Counted from the stretch's first letter, positions 1 to 5,574 are shown. The stretch is DNA of 6,221 nt from an uncultured Clostridium sp. (GCA_947643685.1 CANRXD010000107.1:1-6221); one strand, 5' to 3'. Notes: generated by a model not told the origin, from the letters alone. Made by a program: numbers and translations.

Positions 1-1731
1 GGTAATCATGGATGCAATTTCCCCGTTTTTCAGGCGCTCCACCTTCACCTCCAGCTTATCATTTCCAAGGGCCTTTTTGAAGGTCTCGGAAAGGCTTTCG
101 GCGTCCTTCTTTTCCTGTTCCTTTAAAGTCTCGTCAGTTTCGGCCTCGTCCTTAAAGGTATCGTTGACATCGGCATCAATACGTAAGAATTTTACGCCTT
201 CATTTTTCTGCTCCAGATGGCTGATGAACGGGGAGTCAATGGCGTTCGGAAGAATCACCGCGTCCAGTCCGGCCTCCTTAAACATATTGATGTACTGGCT
301 CTGCTCCTTCTCGTCAGTCACATAGAATACCTGGTTCTCATGATTTTTCTCCTTGTTGGCTTCCAGGCAGTCCTTTAAGGTGAGGTATTTGCCCTCCAGA
401 TTCTTAAAGATGATATAATCGTTCATCTTCTCCGCAAATTTTTCATCTTTCAGGCAGCCAAATTTAATGAACGGGTTAATATCGTCCCAGTATTTCTCAT
501 AATTTTCCCGGTCGGTCTTGCACATTCCTGTCAGTTTATCGGCTACCTTCTTTGTAATATAGTCAGAGATTTTCTTTACAAAGCCGTCATTCTGAAGAGC
601 GCTTCTGGAAACGTTTAAGGGCAGATCCGGGCAGTCAATCACACCCTTTAACAGCATCAGAAATTCCGGAATTACTTCTTTAATATTATCTGCAATGAAA
701 ACCTGGTTGTTATAGAGCTTGATCTTTCCTTCGATGCTCTCATATTCCATATTAATCTTGGGGAAATATAAAATTCCCTTCAGGTTGAAAGGATAATCCA
801 TGTTCAGGTGAATCCAGAACAGCGGCTCCTTGTAGTCCAGGAATACCTTTCTGTAAAATTCCTTATATTCCTCCTCGGTGCACTCGTTAGGATGCTTGTT
901 CCAGAGAGGATGGGTATCGTTTACCGCCACCGGCCGGCTTACAATTTTATATTTCTCCTTTGCCGGGGAAACCTCAACCACTTCTTTGGTTCCGTCTTCC
1001 TTTTCCTTCTCCTCCGTCTTTGCCTCTTCCACGATGGTTTCCACAATCGTATCCTTTTCCGTCAGCTCTTCCTTCTCGATTGTTTCATACCTTGGCTCGG
1101 CAGTTTCATCACTTACATAAATCTCCACCGGCATAAAAGCACAGTACTTTTCAAGAACCTCCTTGGCACGGTACTCATTGGAAAACTCTGTACTGTCATC
1201 ATTTAAATAAAGGGTGATGGTGGTTCCCACAGAAGTCCGGTCCCCGTCTGTCATCTCAAATTCCGTGCCGCCTTCAGACTCCCAGTGTACGGCCTTTACA
1301 TCGTTTTTATAGGATAAGGTGTCGATAGTCACCTTATCGGCAACCATAAACGCGGAATAGAAGCCCAGGCCGAAATGACCGATAATCTGGTCCTCGTTTG
1401 CCTTGTCCTTATACTTATTTAAGAAATCCTGCGCTCCGGAAAACGCAATCTGATTGATGTATTCTTCTACCTCTTCTTCCGTCATTCCCAGGCCGTTATC
1501 GGTGACTTTTATGGTCTTATCCTTGGGATTAACCACAACCTCCACCTTATACTCCACATCTTCCGGCTCCTCATATTCCCCCATTAAGGACAGCTTTTTT
1601 AATTTAGTAATGGCGTCACAGCCGTTGCTCACAAGCTCACGATAGAAAATATCATGATCTGAATATAGCCATTTTTTAATAATCGGAAAAATATTTTCGC
1701 TGTTGATGGATAAACTTCCAGTCTTTGCCAT
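1..1731 (-). CDS. htpG: Molecular chaperone HtpG (bacterial Hsp90), C-terminus cut off by the window edge
   Basis: This is an ATP-dependent cytosolic chaperone that acts on late-folding or stress-damaged clients as a homodimer. The window holds 577 codons from the start, with no stop before the edge; related proteins run to roughly 640-690 residues, so most of the dimerisation domain is missing here. The N-terminal GHKL ATPase domain (about 1-207) shows the RELVSNGCDA motif with catalytic Glu32 and Mg-binding Asn36, DNGLGMT at 78-84, and the glycine-rich lid GHFGLGFYSAFMV at 118-130. A charged linker of about 50 residues follows (208-257). The middle domain starts at about 260 (YKIVSRPVAVND, then HPLW) and carries PLNVSRSALQ with the ATPase-stimulating Arg376. 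The ATG at 1731 is preceded by AAGGAG (1741-1746) at good spacing. A sigma-A promoter and a CIRCE operator lie upstream, which points to HrcA heat-shock control. The family call is secure; only the C-terminal end is unseen. Confidence 0.97.
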   Translation of the reverse strand, partial: MAKTGSLSINSENIFPIIKKWLYSDHDIFYRELVSNGCDAITKLKKLSLMGEYEEPEDVEYKVEVVVNPKDKTIKVTDNGLGMTEEEVEEYINQIAFSGAQDFLNKYKDKANEDQIIGHFGLGFYSAFMVADKVTIDTLSYKNDVKAVHWESEGGTEFEMTDGDRTSVGTTITLYLNDDSTEFSNEYRAKEVLEKYCAFMPVEIYVSDETAEPRYETIEKEELTEKDTIVETIVEEAKTEEKEKEDGTKEVVEVSPAKEKYKIVSRPVAVNDTHPLWNKHPNECTEEEYKEFYRKVFLDYKEPLFWIHLNMDYPFNLKGILYFPKINMEYESIEGKIKLYNNQVFIADNIKEVIPEFLMLLKGVIDCPDLPLNVSRSALQNDGFVKKISDYITKKVADKLTGMCKTDRENYEKYWDDINPFIKFGCLKDEKFAEKMNDYIIFKNLEGKYLTLKDCLEANKEKNHENQVFYVTDEKEQSQYINMFKEAGLDAVILPNAIDSPFISHLEQKNEGVKFLRIDADVNDTFKDEAETDETLKEQEKKDAESLSETFKKALGNDKLEVKVERLKNGEIASMIT

Positions 1732-1771
1732 AAAAATCCACTCCTTTGATATTCTTACGTTTGTATCCTTC

Positions 1772-1807
1772 ACCGCCAGTGTACTGAAACATTAAAATCA
1801 GGGCGGT
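1772..1807 (-). other. Possible hairpin in the htpG 5' leader
   Basis: ACCGCC (1772-1777) and GGCGGT (1802-1807) are complementary. Inside them CTGA (1784-1787) and TCAG (1798-1801) can also pair, leaving a 6-nt bulge on one side and an AT-rich loop. The structure falls between the predicted transcription start and the ribosome binding site of htpG, and no T-tract follows it. It could affect mRNA stability or initiation, but the bulge makes the fold uncertain and it may be chance. Confidence 0.3.
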
Positions 1808-1831
1808 CGTCACCTTTCCAGGACAAACAAT

Positions 1832-1860
1832 ATTGTAATACCACAGGATGGAAAAGTCAA
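1832..1860 (-). promoter_or_regulatory. Sigma-A promoter of htpG
   Basis: Read on the minus strand, TTGACT (1855-1860) and TACAAT (1832-1837) are separated by exactly 17 bp. Each box matches consensus at five of six positions. Transcription should start near 1825, giving a leader of roughly 94 nt before the htpG ATG. No other promoter of this quality is visible between the upstream gene and htpG. The start point is predicted from spacing. Confidence 0.8.
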
Positions 1861-1867
1861 CAAAAAT

Positions 1868-1894
1868 TTAGCACTCATTCGAAATGAGTGCTAG
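1868..1894 (-). promoter_or_regulatory. CIRCE operator (HrcA binding site) upstream of htpG
   Basis: The element reads TTAGCACTC-N9-GAGTGCTAG. It matches the CIRCE consensus TTAGCACTC-N9-GAGTGCTAA at 17 of 18 arm positions with the exact 9-bp spacer. The spacer is itself partly palindromic, so the inverted repeat has 11-bp arms (1869-1879 and 1883-1893) around a 3-bp centre. HrcA represses class I heat-shock genes, usually groESL and dnaK operons, through this element. Here the only gene reading away from it is htpG. It lies 7 bp upstream of the -35 box rather than downstream of or across the promoter, and it overlaps the stop codon of the preceding minus-strand gene. Confidence 0.93.
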
Positions 1895-2382
1895 TAAAAA
1901 GCAATTCCATTCTTTTTTAAAAACTGCTTTACGCTTTCATCCCACTCCCGTTCCAGGGTTTTATCCATGGTAAACAGATTCATGGAGGTGCCTGTCACAC
2001 AGGTTATTTCATCCTTTTCATAACGGACATTGAGATACAGGCCTCCCACCTGCTCCGGCGCTATATCCGGAACACACCGCTTCACAAACCGTTCTTTGGA
2101 CTCCGGCGGCAGCAAAAACACAATGTGAAAGCTCTCCGGAAGCCGCTTTCCCTTAATCAGGGAAAAGCAAAAAGGCTTTATGGTCTTCCATGCCGAAAAT
2201 TCCCCAATCCCGTTTTCCTCCAGCTCCTCATCCGAATAGTATCCCTGCCGTACCCGGCCGTGTTTGGTTAAACTGTTTAAGGTGACCATAAAAGCCTCCG
2301 TCACCAAAAACGAATCAAACAGCTCCCCAAGAAAAAGCCCTTCTGTAAAAATTTTCTGTTCCTCAATCTTAAGCGCTACCAT
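1891..2382 (-). CDS. Uncharacterised conserved protein, DUF5721-like
   Basis: This is a soluble 163-residue protein with no signal peptide, membrane segment or catalytic motif that I can recognise. It resembles a conserved family of unknown function from Lachnospiraceae annotated as DUF5721; that assignment is from memory and is moderately sure. Visible landmarks are an N-terminal VALKIEEQKIF stretch, the hydrophobic GELFDSFLVTEAFMVTL, a WKTIKPFCFSLIKGKRLPESFHIVFLL core, VGGLYLNVRYEKDEITCVTGTS, and a C-terminal LEREWDESVKQFLKK. The reading frame continues upstream to an ATG at 2430. I chose the ATG at 2382 because AAGGA (2389-2393) sits 6 nt before it, while the upstream ATG has no well-placed ribosome binding site and lies inside a strong hairpin. 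It is transcribed divergently from apeB. Its TAG stop overlaps the CIRCE operator of htpG, so readthrough into htpG is possible. No function is proposed. Confidence 0.85.
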   Translation of the reverse strand: MVALKIEEQKIFTEGLFLGELFDSFLVTEAFMVTLNSLTKHGRVRQGYYSDEELEENGIGEFSAWKTIKPFCFSLIKGKRLPESFHIVFLLPPESKERFVKRCVPDIAPEQVGGLYLNVRYEKDEITCVTGTSMNLFTMDKTLEREWDESVKQFLKKNGIAFY

Positions 2383-2388
2383 GCCCGT

Positions 2389-2393
2389 TCCTT
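2389..2393 (-). promoter_or_regulatory. Ribosome binding site deciding the start of the DUF5721-like gene
   Basis: AAGGA on the minus strand lies 6 nt before the ATG at 2380-2382. The alternative in-frame ATG at 2428-2430 has its nearest purine-rich tract (GGAGGGG) about 18 nt away, which is too far. The site starts immediately after the 3' arm of the leader hairpin at 2397-2429. Confidence 0.7.
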
Positions 2394-2396
2394 CCC

Positions 2397-2429
2397 TGTT
2401 ACGTTCACAGGCACCCTGCGAACGTAACA
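2397..2429 (-). other. Strong leader hairpin directly upstream of the DUF5721-like gene's RBS
   Basis: TGTTACGTTC (2397-2406) and GAACGTAACA (2420-2429) are perfect inverted repeats. Inside them CAGG (2408-2411) pairs with CCTG (2415-2418) around a 3-nt loop. The one non-Watson-Crick position (2407/2419) is a G-U wobble in minus-strand RNA but an A-C mismatch in plus-strand RNA, so the whole 15-bp stem forms only in the leader of the minus-strand gene. No U-tract follows, so it is not an intrinsic terminator. It may be an RNA regulatory element, an mRNA-stabilising structure, or a DNA operator for a dimeric regulator. Confidence 0.65.
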
Positions 2430-2434
2430 TTTCT

Positions 2435-2465
2435 GTAAGAGTTCAGATCCCCTCCGAACTGTTAC
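2435..2465 (-). other. Second leader hairpin of the DUF5721-like gene
   Basis: In minus-strand RNA, GUAA (from 2465) pairs with UUAC (to 2435). After a C-C mismatch, an 8-bp stem beginning AGUUC and closed by GAACU (2440-2460) surrounds a GGGGA loop. One pair in this stem (2445/2455) is a G-U wobble on the minus strand and would be an A-C mismatch on the plus strand. It lies between the predicted transcription start (about 2483) and the stronger hairpin at 2397-2429. Confidence 0.5.
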
Positions 2466-2489
2466 CAGCCCCTTCTTTTCTCTTTTTGT

Positions 2490-2518
2490 ATTTTACAACA
2501 CCTCTGGCAATTCCGCAA
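2490..2518 (-). promoter_or_regulatory. Probable promoter of the DUF5721-like gene
   Basis: On the minus strand TTGCGG (2513-2518) and TAAAAT (2490-2495) are separated by 17 bp. The -10 is good and the -35 is weak, with only TTG matching. Predicted transcription starts near 2483, leaving an approximately 100-nt leader that contains both hairpins. It overlaps the start of the divergent apeB promoter. Confidence 0.5.
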
Positions 2519-2533
2519 TGGAGATGATATAAT
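2504..2533 (+). promoter_or_regulatory. Extended -10 promoter of apeB
   Basis: TATAAT (2528-2533) is a perfect -10 box preceded by TGA, which makes an extended -10 (TGnTATAAT). A weak -35, CTGGCA, lies at 2504-2509 with an 18-bp spacer. Transcription should start near 2540, about 36 nt before the apeB ATG. The predicted leader is short and shows no evident structure. Confidence 0.75.
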
Positions 2534-2575
2534 GTAATAAAGTTTCAAAACAAAAGTCTACGGAGGAAATGCCCA

Positions 2576-3895
2576 ATGAAAGATACCAAAAAAGCCATTC
2601 AAACCCTGGAGGAGCTGCTCACGGCCGGAGTCTCCCCCTATCATGCAGTAAAGCATTCCATTGACCGCCTGGAAAAAGCCGGCTTTACAGAGCTGAAGCC
2701 CGGGAAAGCCTGGGAAGTAAAAGCCGGCAATTCCTACTATGTGAATCTCTACGGTTCCAGCCTCATCGCTTTCTCCATCGGTGCTTCCGTGGAAGAAGGC
2801 GGGAATGCACCCAAAATCCGCATGGCCGCTTCCCATACCGACTGGCCCTGCCTGCGTGTAAAACCCACACCGGAAATGAATCAGGGCGGCTACGGCCTGT
2901 TAAATGTGGAATGCTACGGCGGCCTTCTCTTACAGACCTGGCTGGACCGTCCCCTTTCCATGGCCGGACGTGTCTGCATCCGCGGAAAAGACGCCTTCCA
3001 TCCCGAAGAAAAGCTGGTTGACTTTAAGCGTCCCCTTCTTATGGTTCCCAATCTGGCAAACCATATCAAACGCGAAAATGAGAAAAACGCAGAGCCCAAC
3101 AAGCAGACGGACATGCTTCCCATCTTAACCCGCCTGACAGAAAAGCTGGAACATGAAGATTTCTTCCTGGAACTTCTTTCCAAAGAAGTCGGCGTAGAAA
3201 AGTCTGATATTCTGGATTACGAATTTTATATCTACAACTGTGAAAAAGGAACCTTCTGGGGCCTTGAGGAAGAATTTTATTCCTCTCCGAGGCTTGACAA
3301 TTTAACCTCTGTGGAAGCCTGCGTAAGCGGTATTCTCTCCGCCTCCCGTCAGGGAAGAAAGGACGATACCATCTCTTTAATCGCCCTCTACGACAACGAA
3401 GAGGTGGGAAGCCGCACAAAACAGGGCGCCGCTTCCGCCGCCATCGACAGGATCATGGAAAAGCTTTACCTGGCCTTAGGCTTCTCCCGTGACCAGTACT
3501 TAAGCGCCATATTCAAGAGCTTCCTTTTGTCCATGGACGTGGCCCATGCCTATCATCCCGCAAAGCCCAATAACTATGATCCGAAAAACCGCTCCCTGCC
3601 CGGCGACGGCGTGGTGATTAAAATGTCCTCCACACAGACCTATGCCACCGATTCCACCGCGGTCAGCGTTCTGGAAGAGCTTTGCAGAGAACACAAAATC
3701 CCATATAAGAAATTCTCCAACCGCTCTGACATCCGCGGAGGATCCACCCTGGGAAGTATCTCCTCCTGTGCCCTTGCCGTAAAGGCCGCCGATATAGGCG
3801 TGGGACTTCTGGCCATGCACTCTGCCATGGAAACCATGGGTGCCGCGGACCAGTGGGCCTTAAACAGTCTGGTAAAAGCATTCTTTGAGGATTAG
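2576..3895 (+). CDS. apeB: M18 family metallo-aminopeptidase
   Basis: This cytosolic two-metal exopeptidase removes N-terminal residues from peptides; M18 enzymes (yeast Ape1, human DNPEP) typically prefer acidic or large neutral residues and assemble into dodecamers. All expected metal and catalytic positions are visible in its 439 residues: His87 in SHTDWP with bridging-site support from Asp89, Asp241 in SSPRLDNL, general base Glu275 and ligand Glu276 in YDNEEVGS, Asp321 in DVAHAYHP, and His415 in HSAMET. The insertion between about 93 and 235 corresponds to the family's oligomerisation domain. Length is normal for the family. The ATG at 2576 follows GGAGGA (2562-2567) with 8-nt spacing. 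It has its own extended -10 promoter and ends 33 nt before a strong bidirectional terminator, so it is probably monocistronic. No signal peptide is present. Exact substrate preference cannot be read from the sequence. Confidence 0.95.
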   Translation: MKDTKKAIQTLEELLTAGVSPYHAVKHSIDRLEKAGFTELKPGKAWEVKAGNSYYVNLYGSSLIAFSIGASVEEGGNAPKIRMAASHTDWPCLRVKPTPEMNQGGYGLLNVECYGGLLLQTWLDRPLSMAGRVCIRGKDAFHPEEKLVDFKRPLLMVPNLANHIKRENEKNAEPNKQTDMLPILTRLTEKLEHEDFFLELLSKEVGVEKSDILDYEFYIYNCEKGTFWGLEEEFYSSPRLDNLTSVEACVSGILSASRQGRKDDTISLIALYDNEEVGSRTKQGAASAAIDRIMEKLYLALGFSRDQYLSAIFKSFLLSMDVAHAYHPAKPNNYDPKNRSLPGDGVVIKMSSTQTYATDSTAVSVLEELCREHKIPYKKFSNRSDIRGGSTLGSISSCALAVKAADIGVGLLAMHSAMETMGAADQWALNSLVKAFFED

Positions 3896-3928
3896 GTAAT
3901 CGGGAAAGTATTAAAGCTACATGATTCA

Positions 3929-3976
3929 CGTAAAATCCCCTGTCCGCCTTCGAAAGGCGGCTCAGGGGATTTTACG
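3929..3976. terminator. Bidirectional intrinsic terminator between apeB and the convergent lipoprotein gene
   Basis: Outer arms of 14 nt (3929-3942 and 3963-3976) pair perfectly, containing AAAATCCCCTG and its complement CAGGGGATTTT. After a small asymmetric internal loop, CCGCCTT (3944-3950) pairs with AAGGCGG (3954-3960) around a CGA loop. The AAAA/TTTT ends make it work in either direction. It lies 33 nt after the apeB stop and 15 nt after the stop of the minus-strand lipoprotein gene, so it should end both transcripts. The U-tract is only four bases, but the stem is very stable. Confidence 0.88.
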
Positions 3977-3991
3977 GTTACAGGTTTTATT

Positions 3992-4969
3992 CTATGATTC
4001 CTGCTCCTCGCATATCTTCTCAAAAATATCAAAAAAGTCCGCATTCACCCGGGGACTTCCCGTGATGGAAAGGCTTCTCCACAATTCTTCGTCAACGGTC
4101 AGTACGTGTTCCTCCTTAAAGGCCTGATAGGTACTGTAAAAGGCCTCATTTTTTCTCTGCCGTATCATCTGTTCCTTGTGGATCCGTGTGGCCGGTTCAT
4201 CATAATCGCTGACACACTTTAAAATATAATACTTTCCGGAGTCCTCCAGAACCCCGCTGATTTCCCCCTCGGTCAGTGAGAAAGCAGCCTCTTCATATTC
4301 CCTTCCTTTTAACCCATAGAAAATCTGCTTTTTAATTTCCGGATCCTCCGAATATTCCTTGGCAATGGAAGAAAAATCCGCTCCCTCTTCAGAAAGCTTT
4401 GAAAGAACCTCCCCGGCCGTTTCCCTGCCAGACAGCTCAATCTGAGAAACCGTAATAACCTTGGCTTCACTGTCACTGACTTCCAGATTCATCCCTTCCG
4501 TAAGCTGCTCCACCAGTTTTTCCGACACCCAGTAATCTGTATACAGGCTCTCCATGTCCCGCTCTGTCAGGCCGAATTCGTCAGCGCCCGTCTCCCCCAG
4601 AGCTTTCATATATTCCTTTGCTGCCTCTTTTACCTTCTCCTTTTCCCTGCTGTTTAAAACAATTTTCTCCTCCTGGGCCATAATGCTCATGAGCTTCAGT
4701 TCCCGGAGGAAATCGTGGATCTGTGAAAGCAGAACCGTCTCGAAGGTAGTTCCCCGGTTGTCCACGGCAGCATTCCACACCTTCTCCGTATATACCTCTT
4801 CATACCGGAGCCGTTCCGTAGTCACCATAACCATGGTTTCCGCCCTTTGATACTCTTTCTCCCCGTTTTTTCCGGATGACAGAGTTTCTCTGGTGCCGCA
4901 GCCGTAAAGAAGCGCCGTAAGCATCAGAAAAAGCAGCACCGTCCTCCATCTCTTATGTCCTGTCTTCAT
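3992..4969 (-). CDS. Exported lipoprotein with a degenerate parvulin-type (PrsA/SurA-like) PPIase domain
   Basis: This is a probable extracytoplasmic folding factor anchored to the outer face of the membrane. Its 325 residues begin with a lipoprotein signal peptide: basic HKRWR, a hydrophobic stretch, and lipobox LLYGC with Cys24 as the lipidation site. A charged helical region (about 60-160) resembles the SurA-type N-terminal chaperone region. A parvulin-like fold follows at about 170-255, recognisable by GADFSSIAKEYSEDP, YEEAAFSLTEGEISGVL and the closing YYILKCV. Both active-site histidines are replaced: the usual SHI reads SQI (Gln176) and the usual YHI reads YYI (Tyr248). The GdLG loop is also lost. 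It may therefore be a chaperone without isomerase activity. The ATG at 4969 follows AGGAGG (4974-4979); a GTG at 4993 overlapping the maf stop lacks a ribosome binding site and would spoil the signal peptide. It follows maf by 20 nt, so co-transcription is likely. Confidence 0.85.
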   Translation of the reverse strand: MKTGHKRWRTVLLFLMLTALLYGCGTRETLSSGKNGEKEYQRAETMVMVTTERLRYEEVYTEKVWNAAVDNRGTTFETVLLSQIHDFLRELKLMSIMAQEEKIVLNSREKEKVKEAAKEYMKALGETGADEFGLTERDMESLYTDYWVSEKLVEQLTEGMNLEVSDSEAKVITVSQIELSGRETAGEVLSKLSEEGADFSSIAKEYSEDPEIKKQIFYGLKGREYEEAAFSLTEGEISGVLEDSGKYYILKCVSDYDEPATRIHKEQMIRQRKNEAFYSTYQAFKEEHVLTVDEELWRSLSITGSPRVNADFFDIFEKICEEQES

Positions 4970-4973
4970 CGTT

Positions 4974-4979
4974 CCTCCT
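4974..4979 (-). promoter_or_regulatory. Ribosome binding site deciding the start of the lipoprotein gene
   Basis: AGGAGG on the minus strand lies 4 nt before the ATG at 4967-4969. The spacing is tight but the match is perfect. The alternative GTG at 4991-4993, in a GTGA overlap with the maf stop, has no purine-rich site before it. Confidence 0.75.
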
Positions 4980-4989
4980 GCCGAAGCCC

Positions 4990-5574
4990 TCACTGCGCCA
5001 ATCGCTTCATTTCCTTATAAAGTCTGCTGACAGGGAGTCCCATCACGTTGGCATAGGAGCCCTTAAGCCCCTTAATGTACCGGGCAAAAATTCCCTGAAC
5101 CGCATAGGCCCCGGCCTTGTCCATGGGTTCCTCCAGACAGGCATACTCCATTATTTCCTCTTCGATCATAGGGTACACCTCCACATCCGTCTCGTCGTAA
5201 AATTTCACAATCTGATTTCCGGAAGGCGGTTCTCCTTTCAGAACCAGGCAGACGCCTGTATATACCTGGTGGCTCCTCCCGGCAATCATCGTAATCATAC
5301 GGGCCGCATCTTCATGGTCCGACGGCTTTCCCAGAATTTCTCCGTCCACAGCCACCACCGTATCAGAACCGATCACCAGAGTGCCTGCTTCCACTTGTTC
5401 CAAAACATCCAGAGCCTTCTGTGCGGCCAGTTCCATCACTACCTGCTCCGGAACCCGCAAGGTCACTGTCTCCACCACATGGCTCACCATAATTTCCGGT
5501 TTTATGCCAATCTGGTTTAATAATTCTTTCCGCCTGGGCGAGGCCGAGGCCAGAACAATCCGCTTCCATTCCAT
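4990..5574 (-). CDS. maf: Maf family nucleoside triphosphate pyrophosphatase (dTTP/UTP type)
   Basis: This house-cleaning enzyme hydrolyses canonical and modified nucleoside triphosphates to the monophosphate and pyrophosphate; Maf proteins are also linked to septum inhibition. Its 194 residues match the usual family length. Hallmarks in order are SASPRR at 10-15 (phosphate-binding arginines), GSDTVV at 69-74 with catalytic Asp71, GKP at 82-84, GRSHQVYTGV at 99-108, DKAGAYAVQG at 152-161 and NVMGLP at 176-181. DKAGAYAVQG is the version seen in YhdE-type dTTP/UTP pyrophosphatases; YceF-type m7GTP enzymes have a different AGSF-type segment. The ATG at 5574 follows AGAGG (5583-5587) with 8-nt spacing. 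It is the first gene of a probable pair with the parvulin-like lipoprotein. I see no convincing promoter between the hairpin at 5616-5660 and the start, so some readthrough from the glycyl-tRNA synthetase gene is possible. Confidence 0.95.
   Translation of the reverse strand: MEWKRIVLASASPRRKELLNQIGIKPEIMVSHVVETVTLRVPEQVVMELAAQKALDVLEQVEAGTLVIGSDTVVAVDGEILGKPSDHEDAARMITMIAGRSHQVYTGVCLVLKGEPPSGNQIVKFYDETDVEVYPMIEEEIMEYACLEEPMDKAGAYAVQGIFARYIKGLKGSYANVMGLPVSRLYKEMKRLAQ

Noticed and set aside
808..1206. Long plus-strand open frame antisense to htpG
   Set aside because: It runs opposite the conserved htpG coding frame, has no ribosome binding site or promoter, and its Leu/Phe-rich composition is simply the reverse of the charged linker region.
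2383..2430. N-terminal extension of the DUF5721-like protein to the ATG at 2430
   Set aside because: The extra 16 residues would be encoded by the leader hairpin, the upstream ATG has no well-placed ribosome binding site, and the ATG at 2382 has AAGGA at 6 nt.
2576..2836. Minus-strand frame overlapping the apeB start (2558-2836)
   Set aside because: It overlaps the apeB start, ribosome binding site and coding region on the opposite strand and shows no recognisable protein features.
2914..3820. Several minus-strand open frames inside apeB
   Set aside because: They are shadows of a fully conserved M18 gene; their low-complexity Arg/Ser/Pro-rich translations match no family and lack ribosome binding sites.
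4970..4993. GTG start of the lipoprotein gene overlapping the maf stop (GTGA)
   Set aside because: Translational coupling looked attractive, but there is no ribosome binding site before the GTG, and the ATG at 4969 has AGGAGG and gives a textbook lipoprotein signal peptide.
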